From Hermodice carunculata (lineage: Eukaryota; Annelida; Polychaeta; Eunicida; Amphinomidae), in NCBI GenBank assembly GCA_964020975.1, contig CAXHWN010002474.1, forward strand, positions 240,001 to 304,000: a DNA stretch of 64,000 nt, given 5' to 3'. The notes under the pieces were generated by a model. That model did no database searches. It worked only from the letters and a program-made list of their open reading frames with translations, and had not been told where the DNA came from. Shown piece by piece: positions 47,001-58,591 of this stretch. Numbering within the stretch: the first letter of the stretch is position 1; the number at the start of each line of letters is the position of its first letter. The translations under genes were made by a program, and so were the position numbers.

Positions 47001-48000
47001 AAAAAATTGCAGCGCCACCTGGTGAACAAATTAAGAACTAGGTGTCCCAGGGAGTGTTTCTGTGTGATATCAAAGTAATTGGGTGAGCGGTTTCAGAGAA
47101 GAAGATTTTTTAAGATTTGCCCAAAAAAGAACAAAACAATTCATTAAAAATCAAAAAATCAATGGACCGTGACCATTTGAACAAACTTGGTAGAGACCCA
47201 CCCAAGGCACATCCCCATCAAGTTTGAAGTGGATCTGGCTGACGGTTTCGGAGAAGAAGTCGAAAATGAAAATTGTTGACGGACGACGGACGGACGGACG
47301 GATGGACGGACGGACGACGGACGGAAGACGGACCATAAGATAAGCTCAGCTGACTGACAAGTCAGCTGAGCTAAAAATTAGAGAAAAATTGCAGCACCAC
47401 CTGGTGAACAAATTAAGAACTAGGAGTTCATAGGAGTGTTCCTCTGTGATATCAAAGGAGTTGGGTGAGCGGTTTCAGAGATTTTTTCAGATTTGCTGCA
47501 AAAAAGAACAAAAAATTCCTAAAAAATACAAAAAATCACTGGACCATAACCATTTGAAAAACTTTGTAGAGACCTACCCAGGTACATCCCTACCAAGTTT
47601 GAAGTAAATATGACTGACAGTTTTGAAGATGTAGAAAATGTGAATTGTGGATGGGTGGACGGATGAAGGACCATCCAATAAGTTCAGCTGACTGAAAAGT
47701 CAGCTGAGCCGAAAATCAATGGGGCATGGCCTTTTGTCCAAATTTGGTAGATACCCACCCAAAGTACATTGCCACTAAGTTTGAAATGAATCTTACTGAG
47801 GGTTTTGGAGAAGTTGACAATGTAATTTTGAACGACGGACGGACGACTCTGCATCCTAAAAGCTCAGCCTGACAAGTAAGTCAGCTGTGATAAAAAATGT
47901 TTAGCGCCACCTGTTTACCTAATTAAACTCCGAGGGTCCCTAGAAGTGTCCATATACAGTTTCAAAGCAACTGGCTGAACGGTTGCTGAGAATTTTTGTT
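44017..48000 (+). mobile_element. Outer family A copy, split and with serial 3' ends
   Basis: It starts with a diverged terminus, CAAGAGGGCAGTGTGAAAGC, and runs in core sequence to AGAAATCATAAA at 45209. It resumes at 47375 with AATTAGAGAAAAATTGCAGC and then gives two 3' ends: CAGCTGACTGAAAAGTCAGC near 47686-47705 and a decayed one near 47875-47890. More core follows to about 48000, where it dissolves into the A-rich tract. Confidence 0.55.
45210..47374 (+). mobile_element. Family A element nested in family A
   Basis: 5' CAAGAGGGCTGTGTGAACAG, leader, about four core units, a long ACGG-type run (47277-47336) and hairpin TCAGCTGACT/AGTCAGCTGA then GCTAA. The outer copy's core, CATAAAAAATTAGAAAAAATTG in other copies, is interrupted between CATAAA and AAATTAG, so the insertion target is an A-rich spot. 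Confidence 0.75.
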
Positions 48001-48861
48001 AATATTATACCAAAAAACAAAATACAAAAAAAAAAAAAAACAAAAAAACAAAAAAAAAAACACAAAAAAAAGAACAAAAAAAAAAAAAACCACAAAAAAA
48101 GAACAAAAAAAAACAAAAAAAAACAAAAAAAAAAACACAAAAAAAGGACAAAAAAAAAAAAAAACCACAAAAAAAGAAAAAAAAAAAAAAACACACAAAA
48201 AAAGAACAAAACACAAAAAAAGAACAAAAAAAAAAAAAAAACACAAAAAAAGAACAAAAAAAAAAAAAAAAAAAAAAAGAACAAAAAAAAAAAAAAACAC
48301 AAAAAAAGAACCAAAAAAAAACAAAAAAACAAAAAAAAAAAAAACAAAAAAACAAAAAAACAAAAAAAGAACAAAAAAACAAAAAACAAAAAAGAACAAA
48401 AAAAAAAAAAAAAAGAACAAAAAAAAAAAAAAACCCACAAAAAAAGAACAAAAAAACAAAAAACAAAAAAGAACAAAAAAAAAAAAAAAAAAGAACAAAA
48501 AAAAAAAAAACCCACAAAAAAGAACAAAAAAAAAAAAAAACACAAAAAAAGAACAAAAAAAAAAAAAACACAAAAAAAGAACAAAAAAAAAAAAAACACA
48601 CATAAAACACAAAAAAAAAAAAACACAAAAAAAGAACAAAAAAAAAAAAAACACACATAAAACACAAAAAAAAAAAAACAAAAAACAAAAAAACACAAAA
48701 AAAAACAAAAACAAAAACAAAAACAAAAAAAAAAACCACAAAAAAAACAAAAAAAAAAAACAATACAAAACAAAAACAAAAACAAAAAAAAACCACAAAA
48801 AAAAAAAAAACACAAAAAAAAACAAAAAACAAAAAAAACAAAAAAAAACAAAAACAAAAAA
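48000..48861. repeat. 860-bp A-rich tract with CACAAAAAAAGAAC units
   Basis: Irregular units of CACAAAAAAAGAACAAAAAA and CAAAAAA fill the tract; T and G are almost absent. The unit resembles the AAAAAAGAACAAAAAAATTC motif of family A core, and family A core runs into its left edge. All long open frames across it (Lys/Gln/Asn or Phe/Cys) are composition artefacts. Confidence 0.9.
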
Positions 48862-48878
48862 ATTCAAAGCAGATTGAA

Positions 48879-50205
48879 CAAGAGGATCATGATGATCCTG
48901 TGCTCTGCTGACTGGGATCTGCTTTTACAGTATTAGAACACATGGACTGCAGTCTAGATTTGTATAGCTATATACATGTATGTAGAGTGGTAGCAAAGTT
49001 TGTCCTTAAAATAAATTTTGCGGAAGGACTGACGGATGGACGGACAGACAGACGGACGACGGACGCAAACGGATTCTATAAGCTCTGCTGATGGTAGTAC
49101 ATGTATTATCAATTGACATACCTTGCTGTTTCAATGGCTGCCGGTGTACAGTGGCAGCACTCACTCACAGTCACAAAGTCTGATATCCCAAAACTTTGTC
49201 AAAAATTAACATATCCACATTATTTTTGCAAACTTTCATTGTCTAATGTCCGACTATATTTTGATAAAGTTTAAAGCAATTCTATCATCCTGTTCTGGAA
49301 AGGAAGTCGAAAATAGCCTCAACACACAAAAATTCACAAAAAAATAGGAAAAAATCGCAGCGCCACCTGGTGGCCAAAATGAGAATTAGTTGACCCCAGG
49401 TGACCCTATGTGCAATATCAAAGCAATTGGCATGGTAGTTCTTGAGATGAAGAAATTTTATTTTTTTCAAAAGATAAATTAAAAAATTCATTTAAAATAG
49501 AAAAATTATTGCATCATCATCTCCTTCGCAAACTTGGTAAAGGTTTACCTGGGCAACATCCATGTGCAAAATTAAAACATTCCATATAGCGGTTTTTGAG
49601 AAGAAGTCAAAAGGGTAAATACAATAGTGTAATATATGCACTGTATTGCCATATATATATACAGCTGTAGCACTTCCTTACAGTTGCGAAGTTTGATATC
49701 CCATAACTTTGCCTAAAATTAACATATCCATATAATTTTTGCAAACTTTCATTGTCTAATATCCAACTATATTCTGATAAAATTTTAAGCAATTCTGTTC
49801 AGCCGTTCTGGAGAAGAAGTCGAAAATAGCCTTAACAGGCAATAATTCATAAAAAAATAGGAAAAAAATCACAGTGCCACCTGGTGGCCAAAATAAGAAC
49901 TAGTTGACCCAAGATGACCCTATATCAAAGCATTTGGCTTCGTAGTTCTTAAGATGAAGAAATTTTTTTTTTTTTCAAAAAATAAATTAAAAAATTCATT
50001 TAAAATAGAAAAATTATTGCATCATCATCTCCTTCGCACACTTGGTAGAGGTCTACCTGGGGATCATCCATGTGCAAAATCAAAACATTCTATGTAGCAG
50101 TTTTTGAGAAGAAGTCAAAAATATAAAAAGTCTAACGACAGACGGACGGACGACAGACGCAAATGGATTCTACAAGCTCTGCTGACTGACAAGTCAGCAG
50201 AGCTA
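48879..50205 (+). mobile_element. Family E Helentron-like element, both ends present
   Basis: The 5' end is CAAGAGGATCATGATGATCC (hairpin GGATCA-TGA-TGATCC) then TGTGCTCTGCTGACTGG. The 3' end is GCTCTGCTGACT/AGTCAGCAGAGC then TAAAAAT. It has two ~507-bp internal units (from about 49180 and 49690) with TTAACATATCCA, CGCAGCGCCACCTGGTGG and TCATCATCTCCTTCGCA. GACGGACG microsatellites lie at 49027-49070 and 50140-50160. The GCCACCTGGTG motif is shared with family A. Confidence 0.7.
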
Positions 50206-50229
50206 AAAATCGTTACATTCAAATTGTGC

Positions 50230-51375
50230 ACCCCGTTTCCAGGTTTCCATAAATGGTCTGTTTATTCTTTTTGAGTAATTAACTCTTCAAGTTATTGAAG
50301 AAAAATAATAAACTTGGACAAGCACCAAAGTTCATAACCATTTGGACACTGTGAGCCAAAAGTAGGTTTTCAAGTACAGTTTTATATATGTGAATGAACA
50401 TTATTGACATAAACCACATACATGAATGGTTCAGTCTCAGCTCTGGCAATGAACATTACAAAACAAACAGTTATACTAACTAATAGTATGCTACATTGTG
50501 TACATGTACCAAAAAAAGAAAAATCTACACCTTTATGTACAATGCACCCAACTGCAATTTTGATCAAGAAGCTCAATACTCTAATTTGCCATTGATGTCC
50601 AAGCTACACCATGCCATTACAAAACAGCGGCAGAAATGGCTGGTTGCCTGGTCGCCAAATGCCACCCAAAGTCTGTTTGGGAGACCCATGTAGTAAAAAC
50701 GATGCTAAACAGTCGCCCTGGGCAACCAATATGTTATAATAACAAAATCAATTTAAAAGCTTGAAATTTTGTGTTGTTTTCTCTTCGCAACCTTGTTATG
50801 TCAAAATGTGCAATCGCACATACAACCTCCCAGATGTTGACAGGCCATGACTTATTTTTTTGACAAAGAAAAGGCACAATGTGAAACATTGTTTTTTGAT
50901 TGGTCAGACTGTCTTCTAACAGACCAATGAGATTGCATGTACAACGTGACTGTAACATTGAGCAGGGCACTAGCTATGGTGGAGGCGTAGGGTTTTTTGA
51001 AACCACCAAGTAGTAGTACTGGATCCAAAAGTAAAAGCAGCAAATACGTTTATGTTTACTTATAAGCCAAGAGGATTAAGATAACAGTGCCCCAGTGTCA
51101 TATTACTAATTGTCAATATCATAGCATAGCTGTTACAGTATACACACTTGCCGCTCAAGTCGTAATCTGCAAGGCCAAGGTAATGAAAGGCAACATCAAC
51201 TTCAAGCAACATTCTCTCGTGATATAAACTGTAAGTCATTTTTCGTGACAAAATTTTGTCTTTCACTAGCGGGTCATTACGTGTCAACTCAGGCAATGGC
51301 CCCAGCTCACCCATCTTGGATTTTCTGCAAACTACACACAAGTGTAAACAACCTATTATAAAGAGGATTTGCAAA
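50230..51375. other. Family F remnant, then unassigned DNA
   Basis: 50290-50640 matches 6700-6850 (GAGCCAAAAGTAGGTTTTCA; CCAAGCTACACCATGCCATT) but carries about 170 bp of extra sequence at 50390-50560. From 50650 to 51375 I find no repeat, gene or exon. Confidence 0.35.
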
Positions 51376-51431
51376 CTAGAAAAGAAGATTTGCTTCAAAG
51401 CAAATCTGTCTGTGTGCCTTCAAAAGTTGTA

Positions 51432-52619
51432 AATAAACTCAACCAAAAAAATAAGTCTCCGCTTTTATAATTTGATATATGTTTCATATTTGGTTCGTTT
51501 TCTGACAAGTATTTACATGTATGTGTAGAATAATCCCTAGAGTGCAACATGTGTCGAGGCCAGCAAATTGAAAGTGCATGCTTGACTGCATATGTGCTAA
51601 ATGTGAGACAAAGTTAGAAACCACACTTTGCAAAAAGGCAATTTTGAATGGGGTGGTTTCAGTGAGGTATCCTGTCATTGTTTGGGCACACTGGGTCATT
51701 GTTTTAGTGAACTTTCCCTGTGTGATATGGACAGAAACTGGGCTAAGCGTGGGTATAAAAGCATGGGGACCCAGGGTGGGGTATGGATTTGTCCATCTGT
51801 GGTCAAGACATCATGCCACAGTTATCTGAAGTGGAGAGGGCAAGAGCCATAAGAAGACAGACCTTGTCCTGAATGGTACCATGACTGCCAGACGTTATGT
51901 CACAGAGATCCTGCAACCCCATGTTGTGCCATATGCTGGTGCCAATGGCGAAAATTTTATCCTCATGCAGGACAATGCAAGGCCTCATGTTGCGGCTGAA
52001 GTTAGTGAATTCTTGGCCAGGGAAGGTTTGGAGGCAATGGATTGGCCCACTTGCTCCCCTGACCTTAATCCTATTGAACACCTGTGGAGCCATCTTAAGC
52101 AAAATGTATACCAGAGGATGGGTCCAGAGTCAAACTTGGAAGACCTAAGACGCTATCTTTTGGAGGAGAGGGACAATATACCCCAGAGACTGATCAGAAA
52201 ATTGGTCCACAGCATGAGAAAGTGCTGTCAGCAGTGTGTCAACAATCACAGTGGATACACATCCTGTTGACTGAAAGTCAACCATATGCAGTCATCAAGT
52301 CATCAGACATTCTACTGACCAGTGTAATTCTTTCCTTCCTGTAAAAATGTGACATTTTAAAACTTAAGCACAGCCCCATTCAGTTCACATTGAATGCTAT
52401 TGCCATATGGACAATCTTGCGCACCTGTGATACAGACTTTGTTTGTTTTCAAGTGTTGTGCAGTGAAGCGTAGATTCATTTGTCCTGCACTTGTGTCTGA
52501 AACCAAATGTAAGGTCTATACCGGATATAAAAAAATACGAAATATTACTAAAATATGTGTTTATTTGTTTTTTACGTGGACTTTTCTACGCAGAGACTTA
52601 CTTTTTTGGTTGAGTTTAT
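51432..52619 (+). mobile_element. Tc1-like element with internal deletion
   Basis: TA flanks both ends (51430-51431, 52620-52621). ~31-bp terminal inverted repeats start AATAAACTCAACCAAAAAA and differ at about two positions. The 1188-bp element has a long leader with TATAAAAG at 51747-51754, then an ATG at 51813 followed by MPQLSEVERARAIRRQ, the usual start of a Tc1-group transposase. This joins almost directly to the C-terminal catalytic half. Confidence 0.8.
51813..52270 (+). pseudogene. Tc1-like DD34E transposase, N-terminus joined to C-terminal half
   Basis: The N-terminal HTH start (51813-51860) is followed, in another frame, by KTDLVLNGTMTARRYVTEIL then QPHVV and FILMQDNARPHV, with the second catalytic Asp. 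SPDLNPIEHLW carries the Glu 34 residues later, which is the Tc1 signature. The rest (QNVYQRMGPESNLEDLRRYL to a stop at 52268-52270) is the normal C-terminus. The HTH body, the linker and the first catalytic Asp are deleted and the frames do not match, so the copy cannot encode an active transposase; its ends could still be used in trans. Confidence 0.8.
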
Positions 52620-53189
52620 TACGTGCTCAACTTTTGTCCTTTGGTACTTCACATTCCATTAAGCTTATGGCTGGATGAAAATTTCAAAGTCCAAATGACC
52701 TTGACCTTCCACCTTTACAGGTCACATGTAAATTGCAAAAATGTGCAGTGTTACAATACACACAATTTAAGCCCAACATGAACCAAACCAGATGACAATT
52801 GACCAAGTTATGGCAAGGCGAAACTTTCAAAGAGCCAGATGACCTTGCCCTTTGCCCTTTAGAGGTTACAGGTTCTTACAAAAATGTACAATGTTGCAAT
52901 ACCTACAATTTGAGCCCAACATGATCAAAATTGGATAAAAATTGACCGAGTTATGACTGGATGAAAATTTGAAAGGTCCAAATGACATTGACCTTTGACC
53001 TTCAGAAGTCACATGTAAATTACAAAAAATTGCAGTGTTACAAACATATTTATTTAAGTTGGATTGGTTACCTGTACCTATTACAGTTTTGAAGATATTC
53101 AAGATTTAAATTTTCAAATGGCCCTAATTTGCTTAATTTTCAAAACCGTTGAACCTATTTACAAATAATATTGCAATAAATAAAAAACA

Positions 53190-56100
53190 ATCACTAACTG
53201 TTGAGAATATTCAGTTTTTAGTCACCTATCTCACCCATTTATGCACTTGCAACAATGCTGAAAAGTTGTATATGTCGTATTGGACTAGATACTTGTATTC
53301 AAAATAAAGAAATGACTTGGTGAATATGCAGGTGTGAAAATATTTGGTTCCAAAGTTGCGTTTTTTTGTTAACAGGGGCCCCCTTTACCAGTGTGTAACT
53401 CAGTTCTGACAAACTGCACCACTATCAATCTTTGGAATATTGTAGAACAGACATAGGTACACAACATATCCAAAAATGTGTTGGTATCTTGTTTCCTTCT
53501 AATAAAATTACAGCAGTGAATTTGAGTAAAATAAGCCATTAGTTGCAGTCATTTTACAGCCATATACCCCTCCCCCCCCCATATTCCACCTGTTCACCTG
53601 GAAAAAGATAAGAATGGATACATGAGAACACAACAGTGCTGTATAATTTTCAATTTAATTCACCATGGACAATTCCTGTTGAGTAGAATATATTTCTGTT
53701 GTATTTGTGTCTTTTTGCCCAGAACCACTTCCTGGTAGTCATTACCCTATTCCGCAGTCCAAACTCTTTAATCTCCATAAGTTAACCTGTCCCTGTCTAA
53801 CCTATATACATATATGCAAGTACTATGGTCCATATTGCACACGTTCCACTGTAAAATTCTGACATAGGCTGTATTAGCCCAAACATGTTATGGAGCCTTT
53901 TACCCGTGCATGTCTCTCTGAGTAGCAGCTCCTTGTCTAAGCTAAATATTCAGCAAAGACAACCCACATAACAATGAATAAATATGAACGTGGCACATGA
54001 TGAATTAGCTAAATGCGTGAAGTTTTGCTTATAAATAAATGCACAGCTTCACTATGAAAGAATACCTGTCAAACAAACCATGATTAGGCCAGAGTTTTTT
54101 AATTTTTAGTTTCACAGACATTTGCCACTAAAAGCTTGGGTAGAAAGGAGGAATAAAAATGAAAATAAAAATAACGCACTTGCATTTTTTTTTCAAGGAA
54201 AATTATTCTCCCGACTGAAAGGTAGGACGGGGAAAAAATTCCCACACAACTGGTGACTTCTATGCACTAAAGCATGCCAATATGTACTAGGCTCGTGCTA
54301 GCCATTCGCCACTGGCAGAAAAATAGTTGAACTGGCAAAAGAAAATTCACATAAGTTAGCCAATTTGGCGAAGATAAAATTTTCCAGGACAGGTTTTATT
54401 CTGGAATATTCTGGTAAAAAAACGGACGTGCATTATCGAAATAACGGAAAGAAAACTTTATTCAACTTCAAAGTGGTCTTCAGAGAATAAGAAAATACAT
54501 TCAGAGACATATAATATTACGTCTATTTGCTTTGCTCAGGCAAAAATCAATCGATGTTCATGGCTTTTTGACTCGGCACGCATAAACAAGCTGTCCAAAA
54601 TACATACTTGATCAAGGTCGTATCGTGACTTCCAGCTCCCAGTTTAGGTCTTCAAATTATAGGATTCCTTGTCAGAACATTGTATATCTATCCACTAATG
54701 ATAACAGACAGAGTTGTCATGATTCATAAATGCCTTGTAGTGAAGAAATTCATTGAAATAAACAAGTAAAAAAAATAATTTGTGGGTGCCATGCTCTTTT
54801 AGATTGACCTGGACATTGCCACACGTGTAGTAGTCCTGCCACCTATTGACGAAAATGAAAAACGCTTGTGTTCCTTCAGATATGGGCAGCAAATTTGGTA
54901 CATGTATTTTTATCTTTTACAGATTTTTAATTAACAAGCATTTGTTTGATTTTGTTTTTTTAATCAGAAGTTTGATACTTGAAGTTTATTTCTGATAACA
55001 TTGACTTAAAGGAAGTAATAATATTGATTCAAGCAGCCAAGATTTTTAAATCTGTATAATATCTGCAGATTCTCAATAGATATTAGGCATACCCATTGAC
55101 AGGCCTGTTTAATGGTTTAGTACACCTACACAGTATTTTGTCTGTTGTCAAGGTGAACATATGCAATATACACATATTTTCTTACTTTTTTATATCTAAT
55201 GTTTTAACTATGTCCATATTTTAATAACTCTTTACTACAAGCATTATCACTGTCAACTCCAGTTATTTAAAAAAAAGAAAGAAAAACGGAAAGAAAAAGA
55301 AAAGAAAAAACTATTCTGGAATGAGCTGATATGTTTCTTCCAAAATAAAATTATTTAAGGTTATCTTGAAAATTAATGTTTCCTTTTAATATTTTATCTC
55401 TAAATTTAGCTATGATAAATATCCCAGCAGTGATTTAAATATCTTTCTGTTGATTTAATTACTAATGATAATCAATATACCATAACCATTATCTGAACAA
55501 ATTTTCATAAAATTGGCTCAAAAACTGAATTTTTTTTCAAAACTAGGATTATAAATTAAAATCATAATTTATATATAATCAAGTTCTGACATGTCTTGGT
55601 CACTAACCTTATCATATGTCCAAGTTTCATAACTTAAAACTTTATTTTAGAAAAAAAAATGTAAATGAAGAAAAGAAAAGAAAATTTACTTATTTTAATA
55701 ACAATGTAAGTATGTATGGTTGTGTGTTTGACAAAATATTTTAAGGTCTTTTAGGAGGGCGGGCTGGGGGTGGGGGTGGGTTTTGACTTTATATGTGTCA
55801 GATTTATTGGACTAAAATTTGGCTAAATAAGATTCCATTTGGCTAAAAGAAATTTGTAGTTTTAGCCAAATTGGCTAAGGGGTAAAAATAATTATTCCTA
55901 GCGCTAGCTCAGATGTATTACTGTACCTCATACAGGACCTCAGTGTATTCAACATATTCCTGTCACTTGATACACCTGCCTGTTTGTATTGTAGTATGCT
56001 TTTAGACCTCTAGTCCTAGACTGGTGCAAGCTTTTCAATCTGAACTGCTTACATGAATGAACGTTTACTTCTCCCTGGTACTTTCATCAAAATGACTACA

Positions 56101-57005
56101 TGAAATTTATGAAAAAACAAGGTCATGTCAACTTTCATCCATGTTTGTTTGTGGATTCTAAGCACAGCTTGTGGGAACACAATATCCGGAAATTTTTGAA
56201 AAATAGCAGAACTGTCCGGGACGGTCGGCTGAAATAAAAAAAGATGAATTTTCATTTTTATTTTTTTTTCTGATTTTGGCAAAAATAGGGTTAGCGGAGT
56301 TCATGAAACAAATAATTAAAGAACTCTGGCCTTACTAAATTTGTATAGTACAGGTTCAGATAGGAACAATTTGACTTATCCCTGAACTAATATGTACCCT
56401 TTCTAGCTGGACAGCTTATCCCAGTTAAACCACTCGCCAGTGTATAACTGAAGTGGAAACAAGCTGGGACATTATACATGTATTTAGTCCAAGTGATTGT
56501 AAAATAAACAGATGCAGCAAGACCACCTGTACAAACCAAGGGAAATCCTAACCATGACTGCAACAATGTGCATCCTGCACTATATTTATTGTCTTATCTG
56601 AAACCTGTTATAGATGTCAGCTTGCATATCAGTAAAATGTCTCTGACGAAATGCACTTTTTCCTTCAAAATCATTGATAAAATTTTGTAAGAAGGAAACA
56701 ACATACCATTATCATTTTTTGGATTTGTTTTATATATGACCTTGTTCTACTAGATAACAAAGTTTGATACTGGTGCTGTTTGTCAGGACTGAGTTATACT
56801 CTGGTAAAAGGGTTCCCCGTTAACAAAAAGTACAACTTTCGGGCCAAATATTTTTTTACTTACAGATTCAGTCATTTATTTCTTTGTCCTATATACAAGT
56901 ACCCAACATAAATATTCAACATACAACTAGTTAGCATTGTAGCAAGTTAATAAATGGGTCAAATCAATAGCTGAAAATCAAAATTGGTCATTTGCTATTG
57001 TGTTT
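53190..57005. mobile_element. 3.8-kb inverted-repeat (foldback-like) element
   Basis: The left sequence at 53385-53440 (GTTAACAGGGGCCCCCTTTA, AACTCAGTTCTGACAAACTG) matches the reverse complement of 56770-56825 (GTTAACGGGGAACCC, AACTCAGTCCTGACAAACAG). Similar pairing holds for 53230-53310 with 56900-56970, 54085-54110 with about 56300-56330, and 54290-54360 with 55840-55915. The arms are about 1.1-1.2 kb, imperfect, with a roughly 1.4-kb centre (54420-55780) lacking a clear ORF. It may be a non-autonomous DNA transposon with very long terminal repeats or an old inverted duplication. Confidence 0.65.
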
Positions 57006-57151
57006 TTTGCCATTTTTGTACCACCATATAAGTACTGTAATCATCTTATATCTTATCTTATTTTGTACTTTTTTACTCTCTGGGTATAGAAGAAATACTT
57101 CAGAAAAATTTATAGATGTGCTTGAATATTTTAGCTGTAAAAGAACTCTAA

Positions 57152-57395
57152 CTCATCCATACCAGTCCCTGATATTTACGTATATTTACCTATATTTAAG
57201 ATGACAAATTGCATTATTTAAATTCTTCATGAAAAGAGCTTTCATTCAAGTACCAACACGCCTACAGTCTTAAGTCAGTGGTTCTGGCACTGCCTGGCAA
57301 GTCAAGCTGCGCCTGCCGCAAGGACTGCTGCAGCATGACTTACCAGGCAGTGCCAGAACCACTGACCAAGGACAGGGACCACAGTGTGGAATGAG
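57152..57395. mobile_element. TTAA-type MITE with 37-bp palindrome arms
   Basis: The right flank is TTAA (57396-57399); the left is CTAA (57148-57151), a likely mutated TTAA. The left end CTCATCCATACCAGTCCCTG pairs loosely with reversed CTCATTCCACACTGTGGTCC. A central palindrome has arms 57274-57310 and 57329-57365 (GTCAGTGGTTCTGGCACTGC outermost). The internal ATTCTTCATGAAAAGAGCTT and TCATTCAAGTACCA match the MITE at 57792-58028. Confidence 0.65.
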
Positions 57396-57399
57396 TTAA

Positions 57400-57787
57400 A
57401 AATAACAAAAAAAATACACGTTTTTTTTTTTTAAAGATGACCTCTCCCCCTCCCCAGGGGCCATAAAATTTGAACCAGTGGCCACAAGGGCCTACTATTT
57501 TGTAAAACATCCTAAGAATGGCTGTTCTACAGATAAGTAAAATTTGAGGAAAATCCAAGATGGTTCGAATTGGGGTTATATAAGAAATTGCCTGATTTGA
57601 CATGGAATGACCCCAGCAGAAAATATGTGGTAACCGTAAACAATTATGCAAATACAGATGCATTTCTTTTGTGATCCCCGTATTACCTATAGACGAATTC
57701 TCACTGCAACATGGGTGATAATATGGATATCATCTACAATCTGTCCAACAGTAATGTTGTGTTCTCTTTTTTGTTTGTTCTTTAGTC
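57400..57787. other. Spacer between two MITEs
   Basis: A poly-T run at 57419-57432 and a C-rich run near 57446-57460; otherwise AT-rich with no feature recognised. Confidence 0.3.
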
Positions 57788-57791
57788 TTAA

Positions 57792-58028
57792 CCCTTAAAG
57801 TTAAAGTGCTAATCACTGCTATAGTTGCTTTCTCATTACCATTAAACATATAATGGTTAAAAGAGTCAAATTCCTCATGAAGATACCTTTCATTCAAATA
57901 CCAGCAAGCCTTGTCTGAAACAAAAAGAAGTCTTAATCAACAGCTTTCCTCGGGACACTTTGCGTGCAATGCGTGCAAAGTGTCCCGAGGAAAGCTGTTG
58001 ACTCAATCGTAAATCAGCACTTTAAGGG
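57792..58028. mobile_element. piggyBac-type MITE with perfect 27-bp palindrome arms
   Basis: TTAA flanks both sides (57788-57791, 58029-58032). The termini are CCCTTAAAGTTAAAGTGCT and reversed CCCTTAAAGTGCTGATT. Near 57937-58003 a palindrome has arms running TCAACAGCTTTCCTCGGGAC on through ACTTTGC around GTGCAATGC. Non-coding, 237 bp. Confidence 0.8.
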
Positions 58029-58032
58029 TTAA

Positions 58033-58590
58033 TCTATCAACGTGATGAAAAATTTAAGTTACTCTATGACATTCAATGAATATTATCATGTACTCATGCA
58101 TCTGAAAATTTTTAATTTCAATGATAAATTCAGCGAATTCAATGACTGTAAGAAAAGTTTAACTTTTTGAGGCTAACCTGTGAGATTTGGATGAAAAACA
58201 AATTGCAAACACTGAAACAATGCCAATGCTCAGAATAGCTGGCCCATATGGGGGTGGGGTGGGGGGTGGAAGGCGTTTGAGTTAGCTTGGCCCTGACCAG
58301 CATAAAATAATATCAGATTCAGGCCATGGAGGGCCTGTAAGCTTTATGTCATGATTTTAGCTGCAAGATCCAATCAGGCTTTTTTCCCTCCCTCATTAAT
58401 TGAAAATCTTCTATTTGCAATTTTTTACTACTACATTGTACCAAATGAAAAGCTGTTTTCTTTATGTTAAAGCTAATTCAACAAGCTACAGTCCCTCTTT
58501 TTCTTACAAATCGATTAATCTACAAATTATATTTATAATATAATTAAACACTTCCTTGTGACTGTCTTTTCATATTTTACTGACTTTGCA
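58033..58590. other. Unassigned
   Basis: A G-rich GGGGTGGGGTGGGGGG run lies near 58250-58268. No repeat or gene recognised. Confidence 0.3.
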
Positions 58591-58591
58591 G

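Larger units (their letters stand above)
51376..53188 (+). mobile_element. Family B Helentron-like element split by a Tc1
   Basis: 5' CTAGAAAAGAAGATTTGCTT with AGATTTGCTT/AAAGCAAATCT hairpin, then TGTGTGCCTTCAAAAGTTG. After the Tc1 insertion it resumes with CTCAACTTTTGTCCTTTGG and ATTAAGCTTATGGCTGGATG, matching the copy at 33076-33913, and continues with three ~143-bp units (52690-53050). The 3' hairpin is missing where the large inverted-repeat element begins. Confidence 0.65.

Noticed and set aside
47940-48877. Very long open frames (up to 305 codons) on both strands
   Set aside because: They are produced by the A-rich tract; Phe/Cys- or Lys-only composition on both strands at once is not protein coding.
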